From Candidatus Nitrosopumilus sp. (GTDB lineage: Archaea; Thermoproteota; Nitrososphaeria; Nitrososphaerales; Nitrosopumilaceae), in contig REGK01000005.1 of the NCBI GenBank assembly GCA_003702545.1, forward strand, positions 1 through 42,742: a stretch of DNA of 42,742 nt, written 5' to 3'. The stretch's first letter is position 1. Each line of letters opens with the position of its first letter. Shown piece after piece: positions 9,704-18,663 of the stretch. A program made the translations under genes and the position numbers. The notes under the pieces were generated by a model. It made no database searches. It was not told the origin of the DNA and saw nothing but the letters and a program-made list of their open reading frames with translations.

Positions 9704-10420
9704 TTATTTGAATAACGAAACAAATTCTGGTAATACCTTTGCACTGGTATCTCTTATAGCAAGATCCATGTCTAATGACATTTCAGTATTTTCTGGATTA
9801 ATTTCTATTAATGTTGCATTATTCTGTTTTGCATATATTGGTAAAGTATTTGCAGGAGATACTACGAGTGATGTACCTACAATAATCATTAGATCACAAT
9901 GATTTGCATGATTTATTGCGTTTTGCCAAACATCTTGCGGTAAAGATTCTCCAAACCAAACAACGTCTGGTCTCAGAATATTTCCACATTTACATAAAGG
10001 TGGGTTTTCTGAAAAATCTACCATTATTTCATCATTAAAATCACAAACAGTACATTTTATTTTTACAATACTCCCATGTAATTCCAAAACATTTCTGCTT
10101 CCAGCTTTTTGATGTAATCCGTCAATATTTTGTGTCAGAACAACAACATCTGCAAATTTTTCAAGTTCTGCAATTGCTTTGTGTCCTTGATTTGGTTCTG
10201 CTGAAAAAATATTATGTCTTCTTTCATTATACCACTCCCAAACTAATTTTGGATCATCATAAAATGCGTCAATTGTGGCTAATTTCATGACATCATTGTT
10301 TCTCCAGAGGCCATCTTTGCCTCTAAATGTGGGTATTCCACTTTCTTGTGAGATTCCTGCTCCAGTTACAAAAACAATCTTCTTTACATTCCCAATTTGG
10401 TTTTTAATTGATTCAAACAT
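9704..10420 (-). CDS. NAD-dependent protein deacylase, Sir2 family
   Basis: 238 aa; 'VFVTGAGISQESGIPTFRG', 'LTQNIDGLHQKAG', 'LHGS', two CxxC/CxC zinc pairs. Confidence 0.96.
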   Translation of the reverse strand: MFESIKNQIGNVKKIVFVTGAGISQESGIPTFRGKDGLWRNNDVMKLATIDAFYDDPKLVWEWYNERRHNIFSAEPNQGHKAIAELEKFADVVVLTQNIDGLHQKAGSRNVLELHGSIVKIKCTVCDFNDEIMVDFSENPPLCKCGNILRPDVVWFGESLPQDVWQNAINHANHCDLMIIVGTSLVVSPANTLPIYAKQNNATLIEINPENTEMSLDMDLAIRDTSAKVLPEFVSLFK

Positions 10421-10422
10421 GC

Positions 10423-11322
10423 TTATTTGATTTCTATTTCTAAAAGATCCTTTGCAGTAATTACTGAATCATGAATTTCTTTTGCTTCCTTCAAATGTTC
10501 TACCTCGTCTCTGTATCTTGCTGAAAAATGCGTTAATACTAGATTCTTGACTTTTGCATTTTTTGCTACTGTTGCAGCTTGTTTTGCAGTTGAGTGGCAT
10601 GTATCTTGTGCCTTTTGTTTTTCTGCTTCAAGGAATGTTGAATCAAATACAAGATAATCACATTCTTCAAAAAATTGCTCTAATTCTTTTGTAGGCATTG
10701 TATCTCCAGAAATTCCTATTTTTTTACCTGGACGTTTTTCTCCTAGAACTTGTTCTGGTTTTATTATTTTTTCATTAACTATAATCTCTTTTCCATTTTG
10801 TAGCTTATTCCATAACTCACCTTCAGGTATTCCTAATTCCTTAGCTTTCTCAACATTGAATCTACCTGGCTTGTCTTTTTCTTCAAACAAATAAGAAAAT
10901 GCAGTAATGGAATGATTTGCTTTGCACGTACAAATTGAAAATTTCTCATCTTCAAAAATTTTCTCATCTTTTATTGTATTAATTAAAATGGGAAATGATA
11001 AACCAAAATTCAAAACTTTGATGTTTGCGGCAATAAATTCTTCAATTCCACTAGGTCCAAAAATCTCTAATGGTTCTGTTCTATTTTGCATAGACATTGT
11101 TTGCAATAATCCTAAAATTCCTACACAATGATCGCCGTGAAGATGTGTAACAAATATTTTCATTTTTTTATTCCAACCCAACCCTGATTTCATATATGAA
11201 ATCTGTGCAGCTTCACCTGCATCAAACATGAGAACTTCACCTTCTCTTTCTAAACATATGCATGATAACCCTCTATTTTCAGTTGGTTGTGCAGCTGAAG
11301 TCCCAAGAAATACGAGTTTCAT
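10423..11322 (-). CDS. rnz: Ribonuclease Z
   Basis: 299 aa; 'FLGTSAAQPT', 'THLHGDHCVG' (HxHxDH), 'ISGDT', 'LTHFSARY'. Confidence 0.95.
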   Translation of the reverse strand: MKLVFLGTSAAQPTENRGLSCICLEREGEVLMFDAGEAAQISYMKSGLGWNKKMKIFVTHLHGDHCVGILGLLQTMSMQNRTEPLEIFGPSGIEEFIAANIKVLNFGLSFPILINTIKDEKIFEDEKFSICTCKANHSITAFSYLFEEKDKPGRFNVEKAKELGIPEGELWNKLQNGKEIIVNEKIIKPEQVLGEKRPGKKIGISGDTMPTKELEQFFEECDYLVFDSTFLEAEKQKAQDTCHSTAKQAATVAKNAKVKNLVLTHFSARYRDEVEHLKEAKEIHDSVITAKDLLEIEIK

Positions 11323-12266
11323 TTTATCAGAATTGTCCTTGTCAAGCTTTTATGCCTATAGATTTGATATTTTTTTAATCCTTTTAGTTTCAATTTATCT
11401 CCTAATTCTTTTTTGTACATTATTGCCATCTTCTTTCTTTTTGGCATAATAGTCACGAATTTCTTAATGATATCTTCAGGTTTTTCTGATGTTTTCGTAT
11501 TTTTTCCATATGGAAAATCTGTTACAATACCGTCAAATTCATCAGCCATGTTCTTAATTTCTTGAAAATCTGAATGAATTACTTTAGATTTGTATCTATT
11601 TTCTTTGAGATTCTTTTTTGTGATTTCAACCATTTTTTCATCAAAATCTAAACCAATTCCGTGAATTCCCATTGACTCAGCTTCTAGTAGTGTTGTACCT
11701 GTTCCACAAAACGGATCACAAACTGTTTCTCCTTTTTTTAATCCAACTAGGTTAATCATTGCCCTAGTTAACTTCCAATCCAATTCATGTGGCTGTGATA
11801 TTGCCTTTCTTGGTCTCTTTTTCTCCTTTGTTATTTTGGAAAATCCGAAAAAATTTTCTTTATTTGTAAAAATCAGATAAACTGTAATGTCGGGATTTTC
11901 AAGTTTTACCTTTGCATTAGAGAACTTTGAAATCATATCTCCCATAGAATTTTCCAATTCTGGTACGTCAAACTGATTTGAAGATAAATTAATAATTCTA
12001 CAAACGAATGTTTTTGCATTTTTTAATATTTCGAAATTTCCTTCATCTAAAAACAACCCAGACATTTTTCGTAATATCTGTCCTGAAGTTTTTACAAAAG
12101 TTGCTCTCTTTGTAATTTCATACCAATTGGTCTTTGATTGAATAATTACTAAGTTTGAAATAACTTTAATTTTTGAAAATCTATCCAAAGTTTTTGCTAT
12201 TGCAATAACTTCATCTGTTGCTATTTCTAAATACTCTTTGGATAATACAAAAAAACTTTCTGGCAT
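11319..12266 (-). CDS. Trm-G10/Trm11-like tRNA (guanine-N2)-methyltransferase
   Basis: 315 aa; THUMP-like N-terminus, 'VCDPFCGTGTTLLEAESMGIHGIGLDFD', 'VTDFPYG' (N/DPPY-like). Confidence 0.85.
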   Translation of the reverse strand: MPESFFVLSKEYLEIATDEVIAIAKTLDRFSKIKVISNLVIIQSKTNWYEITKRATFVKTSGQILRKMSGLFLDEGNFEILKNAKTFVCRIINLSSNQFDVPELENSMGDMISKFSNAKVKLENPDITVYLIFTNKENFFGFSKITKEKKRPRKAISQPHELDWKLTRAMINLVGLKKGETVCDPFCGTGTTLLEAESMGIHGIGLDFDEKMVEITKKNLKENRYKSKVIHSDFQEIKNMADEFDGIVTDFPYGKNTKTSEKPEDIIKKFVTIMPKRKKMAIMYKKELGDKLKLKGLKKYQIYRHKSLTRTILIK

Positions 12267-13144
12267 TACACTATTGCCTTTGCAATTGTATTTGATACAT
12301 CAACTATTGATGTATTACCTGGAATTGTATTTGCACTAATAATTTTTGTAACTCCAGATTTCTTTATTTTCTTTTCAGCATCATTCATCAATAGTGCATG
12401 TGTACATGCAACAAAAACTCTTTTACATTTTTCTTTTTTAAGGAATTTTGTTGCATTAACAATACTTCCACCTGTACTGATCATGTCGTCAACTAGAATT
12501 AGATCACGTCCAATAACATCTGCTTGTTTTGTTTTTATCTGTACTTTGCCTGTTTTTCTGTCTCTTTTCTTTTGTAATGCAATGAATTCTATTCCCATTT
12601 CTTTTGCGAATTCCTTTGCCCTTTCTTTTCCTCCTTGATCGGGTGAAACAACTAATGGGTTTTTCAGGTTCAATTTTTTGAAATATGCTGCCAAATCTGG
12701 AACAGCTGATACATTTTTGGATTTTATTGTGAAATATTTGAGCCCAATCAAACTGTGAATATCCACAACAATTAATTTTGATGCACCCGCGCCTTTGAAC
12801 AATTTTGCAATAACTTTCATGGTAACAATTTCTCCTGGCAAAAATTCTCTGTCCTGTCTTGCATAACCCATGTAGGGAATTACAACAATTACTTCAGATG
12901 AGTTTTCTTTAGCTTTTGAGATTAATGATAATGCTTGAATGAGATTTGAATCAACAGGTGGATAAATTGATTGGACAACAATTGATTTTCTTTTAGATAT
13001 CTTTCCCTTGAGAGTTATCTTGCTTTCACCATCTGGAAAAACTCTCACCTCTGATTTCACTAAATTTCCTTTAACCTTTCTAGCTAACTTCCTTCCTAAA
13101 TCTTCAGAGGCTTTACCGCAAATTACTGATAGTTTACTCAACAA
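12266..13144 (-). CDS. prs: Ribose-phosphate diphosphokinase
   Basis: 292 aa; 'IPYMGYARQDREFLPGE', 'VVSPDQGG', 'DLILVDDMISTGGSI'. Confidence 0.97.
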   Translation of the reverse strand: MLSKLSVICGKASEDLGRKLARKVKGNLVKSEVRVFPDGESKITLKGKISKRKSIVVQSIYPPVDSNLIQALSLISKAKENSSEVIVVIPYMGYARQDREFLPGEIVTMKVIAKLFKGAGASKLIVVDIHSLIGLKYFTIKSKNVSAVPDLAAYFKKLNLKNPLVVSPDQGGKERAKEFAKEMGIEFIALQKKRDRKTGKVQIKTKQADVIGRDLILVDDMISTGGSIVNATKFLKKEKCKRVFVACTHALLMNDAEKKIKKSGVTKIISANTIPGNTSIVDVSNTIAKAIV

Positions 13145-13183
13145 GAAAATGTGAATTAATGGGATTCTTAAGTTTTGAGAAAA

Positions 13184-14923
13184 CTATTCGTCTTCGCCAC
13201 TACCGCGACCAAGATCGCCTATACCATATTCATCAATAACCTTCTTCCTTTCTTCCTTAAGTCTGTCAATTTCTTCTTGTTCCCGTTTTTCATCTCCTTG
13301 GTAAACTGTTCTAATTGGCCATGGAATTCTAATATCGTATCTCTTGAACTCTTCATACATGATAATTCTCATGTCTGTTTTTGTTTTGAATTGTGCACCA
13401 TAATCTCTAACATATACCCACAATGAAAAATCTAATGAAGAATCATTAAACTGATTAAATCTAACTACTGGCTGATTAATATCAATGTGAATATCTTTGT
13501 CACACCCACAACTTGGTTTGTTGTTGTCTAAATATGGACATCTTCTTTGTCTAATCAAATGTCTTCCTTTAGTGTCAACTACTTCTTTCATTGCACGTTT
13601 TCCCACCTTCACAAGAATTGCTGAAACTTGTTTTGGATCATTTAGATAAGAAACACCAACATCAACAATGGCAGGAACCATTTTCACTCCTTGCGTATAA
13701 TTTACAATCTGTGCATTGACTAGTTGCCTTGTAGGAATTATTGCCATGGATTCATTTAATGCATCTCTAACATACGTAACTCTAGGCGTAATCTTATGCA
13801 CATATCCATTGTATCCTGTATCTAGTTTTACACGCTCACCTTCAACGAATATCTTGTCTTTTCGGATGAAAATGTAAGCAAAATAGTTCTGCATTGTTTC
13901 TTGTAATGCTAAACCTAAACCAATTGCCAATCCACCTGTTGCAGTAGCTAATACGATTAAATCTACACCCCACCAAGCAACAACTCCTAAGATTGTTGCA
14001 ATGAAAATACCAATTGGAAGAATTTGTTTTGCTGATCTTGGAATTCCTTCTCTTTTCTTTTTTGCATATCCTGGAGGACGATTACTTGGAATAATTGGTT
14101 CATAACTATGTATTCTCTTCTCTTCTCTCCATACATCAATTGGAAATATCTCATCTGGTTTTGCTCCAGGTCTTAACTTTCTACCTGATTGATTATGACC
14201 AGAAATACAATTTTGATAATATTTTTCATATTTTTGGCGTTCTGATTTCTTCCATTCTTCAAATGGATTATCTACTAATTTTTCATATCCTCCAATAGGA
14301 TTTCCTTTTATCGTTCTGAATTCTTCTAATTTCTTCATTCCTTCTTCTGACTTTAACATTTCTTGGAATTCTTCTTCTGTTAGATCTTCCGGTGTAATTT
14401 TTGGTGGAACCCATTTGTACAATTTATGAAATAGATCATCATCATCCACAAACCCTCGTATTTCAAACCAAGAATCAAAATCCTCTTTTTCCAACCTTGA
14501 TTTATCACGTTTAGTTAGAGCTATGGGGATTAGATGTGATACGGTATAACCTATCACAAGAATATTGAAAGTATTGAGAATTTTTGCAAAAATATCCTGT
14601 GGTGAGATGTCCTCATCACCAATTACTGTAAGATCTTCTTCTAACAAAAGCCCAGTTTGGATATGAACATTAATTGCTGTAATTAGTGCTATGGCAAAAA
14701 AAGGCAGCACCGCTCTTCTTAGAAATCTTGAGAAATGTGGTCTCTTGTAGTAGAATTTTTGAGAACCCACCCAAAATGAAAATTTCCTATATCCAATCAC
14801 TATTCCAATAATTCCAACTATCATAATCATGAATGCAAACTGAAGTGATTCAGAGGACGCTAGAAGCTGTGAAACTGTTTCAAATTCTCCTACTGAAATT
14901 TGAGATAATTCTTCTTCAGCCAT
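13184..14923 (-). CDS. MscS-family mechanosensitive ion channel with large insertion and Cys cluster
   Basis: 579 aa; TM segments, 'LATATGGLAIGLGLALQETMQNYFAYIFI' MscS pore helix region, 'VEGERVKLDTGYNGYVHKITPRVTYVRDALNESMAIIPTRQLVN' beta domain. Confidence 0.9.
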   Translation of the reverse strand: MAEEELSQISVGEFETVSQLLASSESLQFAFMIMIVGIIGIVIGYRKFSFWVGSQKFYYKRPHFSRFLRRAVLPFFAIALITAINVHIQTGLLLEEDLTVIGDEDISPQDIFAKILNTFNILVIGYTVSHLIPIALTKRDKSRLEKEDFDSWFEIRGFVDDDDLFHKLYKWVPPKITPEDLTEEEFQEMLKSEEGMKKLEEFRTIKGNPIGGYEKLVDNPFEEWKKSERQKYEKYYQNCISGHNQSGRKLRPGAKPDEIFPIDVWREEKRIHSYEPIIPSNRPPGYAKKKREGIPRSAKQILPIGIFIATILGVVAWWGVDLIVLATATGGLAIGLGLALQETMQNYFAYIFIRKDKIFVEGERVKLDTGYNGYVHKITPRVTYVRDALNESMAIIPTRQLVNAQIVNYTQGVKMVPAIVDVGVSYLNDPKQVSAILVKVGKRAMKEVVDTKGRHLIRQRRCPYLDNNKPSCGCDKDIHIDINQPVVRFNQFNDSSLDFSLWVYVRDYGAQFKTKTDMRIIMYEEFKRYDIRIPWPIRTVYQGDEKREQEEIDRLKEERKKVIDEYGIGDLGRGSGEDE

Positions 14924-15055
14924 GATTAATCACTATCTTACTCCAATCCGTGTCCTAGAATACAAACGTTAAGGCATATTATCATTTTTTTATCAAAAAA
15001 TTTTATGCGTAGTGAGCCTGTAACCTTTAACAAGGGTTAGCAGACTATTTACTAA

Positions 15056-16402
15056 ATGACCTATCAAGAATCAGTTTGGGGTGATTCTCCTTCGCTAAAA
15101 TCATATACATTATCAAATTTCCGCGATCTTCCACAAATTCAGAATATTTCAGAAGAAAAACAATTTGAAATGGAAGTTGTGGGAAATGTTTTACCATTCA
15201 AGGCAAACAACTATGTTGTTGAACAACTAATTGATTGGGAAAATATTCCAACTGATCCGATGTATGTTCTGACATTTCCTCAGAGAGGGATGTTAAAACC
15301 AGAACATTATTCAAAAATGGAAAATACTCTAAAAAACACTTCTGATAAAAAAGAAATTGCAAATGTTGCAAATGAAATTCGCTTACAACTCAACCCTCAC
15401 CCCGCAGGACAAATGGAACTAAATGTTCCTACTCTAAAAGACGGTACAAAATTGTATGGAATGCAACATAAATACAAAGAGACATGTCTGTTCTTCCCAA
15501 GTCAAAGTCAAACTTGTCATGCATATTGTAGTTTTTGCTTTAGATGGCCACAATTTGTGGGAATGGATGAAATGAAATTTGCAATGCAAGAGGGACAACA
15601 ACTTGTTCAATATGTTTCAGAACATCCTGAAATCACTGATGTTCTTTTCACTGGTGGTGATCCAATGATAATGAAAGCTAAAATGTTTTCCAAATATGTT
15701 GATGCATTAATTGAATCAAAATTACCAAATCTTAAAACCATTAGAATTGGAACAAAAGCTCTTTCCTATTGGCCATACAAGTTTTTGACCGATTCAGATT
15801 CTCAAGAAATGTTACAAGTTTTTCAAAAGATTACTGATAGTGGTCTGCATCTTGCATTTATGGCACACTTTAATCATCTAAACGAATTATCTACTGATGC
15901 TGTAAAATCAGCAATCAAAGAAGTAAGGAGCACTGGTGCTCAAATTAGAACTCAATCTCCAATTTTAGCTCATATCAATGATGATGCAGAAATGTGGGCA
16001 AAAATGTGGACAAAACAGGTTCAACTTGGTTGTATACCATACTACATGTTTGTTGTAAGAGACACTGGTGCTCAACATTACTTTGGTGTGCCTTTAGTCA
16101 GAGCATATGAAATCTTTAGTCAGGCTTACTCAACTGTTAGTGGATTAGGTAGAACCGTTCGTGGACCAAGTATGTCTGCAACACCTGGCAAAGTTCAGGT
16201 TGTAGGAACTACACAAGTCAATGGTGAAAAATTACTAATTTTGAGATTTTTGCAAGGCAGAAACCCAAATTGGGTAAAAGAACCATTTTTTGCAAAATAT
16301 GACGAAAATGCAATTTGGTTAGATGATCTAAAACCTGCATTTGGTGATAAATTCTTCTTTGAAGATGAATTAAACTCTATTAAAGCATCAAAAACCAGTT
16401 AA
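15056..16402 (+). CDS. KamA-family radical SAM aminomutase; substrate unknown, glutamate proposed
   Basis: 448 aa; 'CHAYCSFC' (CxxxCxxC), 'VLFTGGDPMIM', C-terminal region aligns without gaps to lysine 2,3-aminomutase from PYY to the PLP lysine (K379). Confidence 0.9.
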   Translation: MTYQESVWGDSPSLKSYTLSNFRDLPQIQNISEEKQFEMEVVGNVLPFKANNYVVEQLIDWENIPTDPMYVLTFPQRGMLKPEHYSKMENTLKNTSDKKEIANVANEIRLQLNPHPAGQMELNVPTLKDGTKLYGMQHKYKETCLFFPSQSQTCHAYCSFCFRWPQFVGMDEMKFAMQEGQQLVQYVSEHPEITDVLFTGGDPMIMKAKMFSKYVDALIESKLPNLKTIRIGTKALSYWPYKFLTDSDSQEMLQVFQKITDSGLHLAFMAHFNHLNELSTDAVKSAIKEVRSTGAQIRTQSPILAHINDDAEMWAKMWTKQVQLGCIPYYMFVVRDTGAQHYFGVPLVRAYEIFSQAYSTVSGLGRTVRGPSMSATPGKVQVVGTTQVNGEKLLILRFLQGRNPNWVKEPFFAKYDENAIWLDDLKPAFGDKFFFEDELNSIKASKTS

Positions 16403-16490
16403 ATCTGATAATTTTTTTAATTTACCTGACTATCTTGACAAATCTATCTTACTAGATAGCATTAGTAAATTGATTTTCTAAAAATATCAA

Positions 16491-17936
16491 TTGAACGCAG
16501 ATCAAGTACTACAAACTATACAAGATGAAAAAATTTCATTTATTGATTTTTGGTTTGTAGATATTTTTGGTGAATTACATAATGTAGGAATGCCAAGCTA
16601 TGCAATTGATAAAAATAGCTTTGTTAATGGTCTTGAGAAATTAGATGCAAGCTCAATTGTTGGATTCAAATCTGTAAATAATTCTGATATGATTTTAATG
16701 CCAGATCCAAATTCATTTAAAATTCTTCCATCTGATTATGATCCTGGACATAGAACAAATGCCAGAATATTTTGTGACTTGTATGATGGTAGTACAGATG
16801 AGGGTTCAAGATATAACAGAGATTCAAGAGGTATTGCACATAAAGCATCAAAGAAACTAGGTGAATTTGGATTTACTCATACAAATTGGGGACCTGAAAT
16901 AGAATTTTTTGTATTTGATACAATCAATGTATATCCTTCCCCATATGCTGCAACACATTCGTATGGTGGTTCAGGCTATTCAATTGAATCTAAAGAATCA
17001 CCTTGGGCTAAAGGAAATGTAAGTACTGCAATAGACATCAAAGAAGGATATTACCCATCTCAACCTAAAGATACACTTGAAGGATTCAGAAAAGATGTTT
17101 GTGATGATCTATACAATCACTTTGGAATTAAAATTGAAGCTGAACACCATGAAGTAGCAACTTCTGGTCAATGTGAAATTAATCTTGTATATGATGAAAT
17201 GATCCAAATGGCTGATAATGTTATCGGAGTAAAAAATTTAGTTAAAGTTAAAGCTAAACGAAAAAACAAAGTTGCTACATTTATGCCAAAACCAATTTTT
17301 GGTGATAATGCATCAGCAATGCATACTCATCAAAGTCTATGGAATGGAGATTCAAATGCAATGTATGATGAAAATGATAAACTTGCACAAATGAGTCAAA
17401 CTGGAAGGTATTACATTGGTGGAATTTTAAGTCATGCATCAGCATTATGTGCAATTTCAAACCCAACCACCAATTCCTATAAGAGACTCGTTCCAGGTTT
17501 TGAGGCACCTGTCAATGTTTGTTGGGGACTAGCAAACAGATCTGCTGCAATCAGAGTTCCAATGTATAATAGAAATCAAGAAAAAAGTAAACGACTTGAA
17601 TATAGAGTTCCTGATCCCACTGCAAATATCTATCTTCTAGAAGCTGCATTATTACTTGCAGGTTTGGATGGAATCAAAAACAAAATTGATCCAGGTGATC
17701 CAATTGAAGAAAATGTCTACAAACTTTCTGCAGAAAAGAAACGAGAATACAAGATTGGTTCATTACCCGTATCCCTGAAAGGCGCTCTTGATTCTTTGAA
17801 ATCTGATTCACAATTCCTTGAAGATGTTTTCACCAAAGATTTCCTTGATGTTTATTCTGAATTAAAATACAAGGAATATGTTGCATTTGCCCAAACTCCA
17901 ACAGCTTGGGAAGTTTCAATGTACGCTGATGCATAA
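16491..17936 (+). CDS. Glutamine synthetase type I (paralog 2, diverged signature)
   Basis: 481 aa, TTG start; 'WGPEIEFFVFD', 'EHHEVATSGQCEI', 'MPKPIFGDNASAMHTHQSLW', 'NSYKRLVPGFEAP', 'LEYRVPDPTANIYL'. Confidence 0.95.
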   Translation: MNADQVLQTIQDEKISFIDFWFVDIFGELHNVGMPSYAIDKNSFVNGLEKLDASSIVGFKSVNNSDMILMPDPNSFKILPSDYDPGHRTNARIFCDLYDGSTDEGSRYNRDSRGIAHKASKKLGEFGFTHTNWGPEIEFFVFDTINVYPSPYAATHSYGGSGYSIESKESPWAKGNVSTAIDIKEGYYPSQPKDTLEGFRKDVCDDLYNHFGIKIEAEHHEVATSGQCEINLVYDEMIQMADNVIGVKNLVKVKAKRKNKVATFMPKPIFGDNASAMHTHQSLWNGDSNAMYDENDKLAQMSQTGRYYIGGILSHASALCAISNPTTNSYKRLVPGFEAPVNVCWGLANRSAAIRVPMYNRNQEKSKRLEYRVPDPTANIYLLEAALLLAGLDGIKNKIDPGDPIEENVYKLSAEKKREYKIGSLPVSLKGALDSLKSDSQFLEDVFTKDFLDVYSELKYKEYVAFAQTPTAWEVSMYADA

Positions 17937-17991
17937 TTGGTACAAATATCAAATTCTTTTGAAATAGCATAGAACATTTTTAAAATCAATT

Positions 17992-18663
17992 ATGAATTTT
18001 TTTAACATGAAACTAAGCATCTTACTTCTTTTACTAATAATTCCAGGATCAGTAGGTATTGCATATGGACATACTGTAGATGCTGTAGGAGAATATAGAG
18101 TTGAAATTGGATGGATGAATGAACCAGTTGTTTCTGGAGAAACCAATGCAATTGAATTCTATGCTAGTCCCATGAACCCATGTCCTGAAATTCAAGATCC
18201 AATCAAATGTGCTGAATCTCAAGAGTTTGAAAATGGGGTTGAAGGTTTGAAAAAAACAGTAAAGATGCAATTAATTTACAAAGATGAAAGTATAACACTT
18301 CCACTTTCACCTGATCATAATATTCCTGGAAAATACTATGCATTTGTAAATCCAACTGTTTCAGGATTTTATCAAGCAAATGTATTGGGTTCCATTAATG
18401 AAACTCCAATTAGCTTATCTATGCATCCTCCAAAAGTGGGAGAACGTGCCTACATTGAGTTCCCTGAACCTTCTGATATTACTGTGCAACAAATAATTGA
18501 TGGACATACTGCGTTGATTGAAGATATTGGTGATCTAAAGGATTCTGTAGATAATCTAGAAGAAACTAAACAAGAAATGGATATGGGTTATGTAGGGATT
18601 GGTGTTGGAATTATTGGAATAGCAATTGCTGTTGTTGCTCTAGCAAAATCTAAAAAGAATTAA
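17992..18663 (+). CDS. Secreted/membrane-anchored hypothetical protein (signal peptide and C-terminal TM)
   Basis: 223 aa; N-terminal signal 'KLSILLLLLIIPGSVGIAYGH', C-terminal TM 'GYVGIGVGIIGIAIAVVALAKSKKN'. Confidence 0.8.
   Translation: MNFFNMKLSILLLLLIIPGSVGIAYGHTVDAVGEYRVEIGWMNEPVVSGETNAIEFYASPMNPCPEIQDPIKCAESQEFENGVEGLKKTVKMQLIYKDESITLPLSPDHNIPGKYYAFVNPTVSGFYQANVLGSINETPISLSMHPPKVGERAYIEFPEPSDITVQQIIDGHTALIEDIGDLKDSVDNLEETKQEMDMGYVGIGVGIIGIAIAVVALAKSKKN

Noticed and set aside
13175-14298. Plus-strand ORFs inside the MscS gene (13175-13426, 14095-14298)
   Set aside because: Antisense artefacts of a well-supported MscS coding sequence.
15018-15038. Imperfect inverted repeat aaccttt-aac-aagggtt upstream of the KamA-like gene, considered as an operator or hairpin
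   Set aside because: Only about 6-7 pairs including a mismatch/GT in AT-rich DNA; not distinguishable from chance without comparative data.
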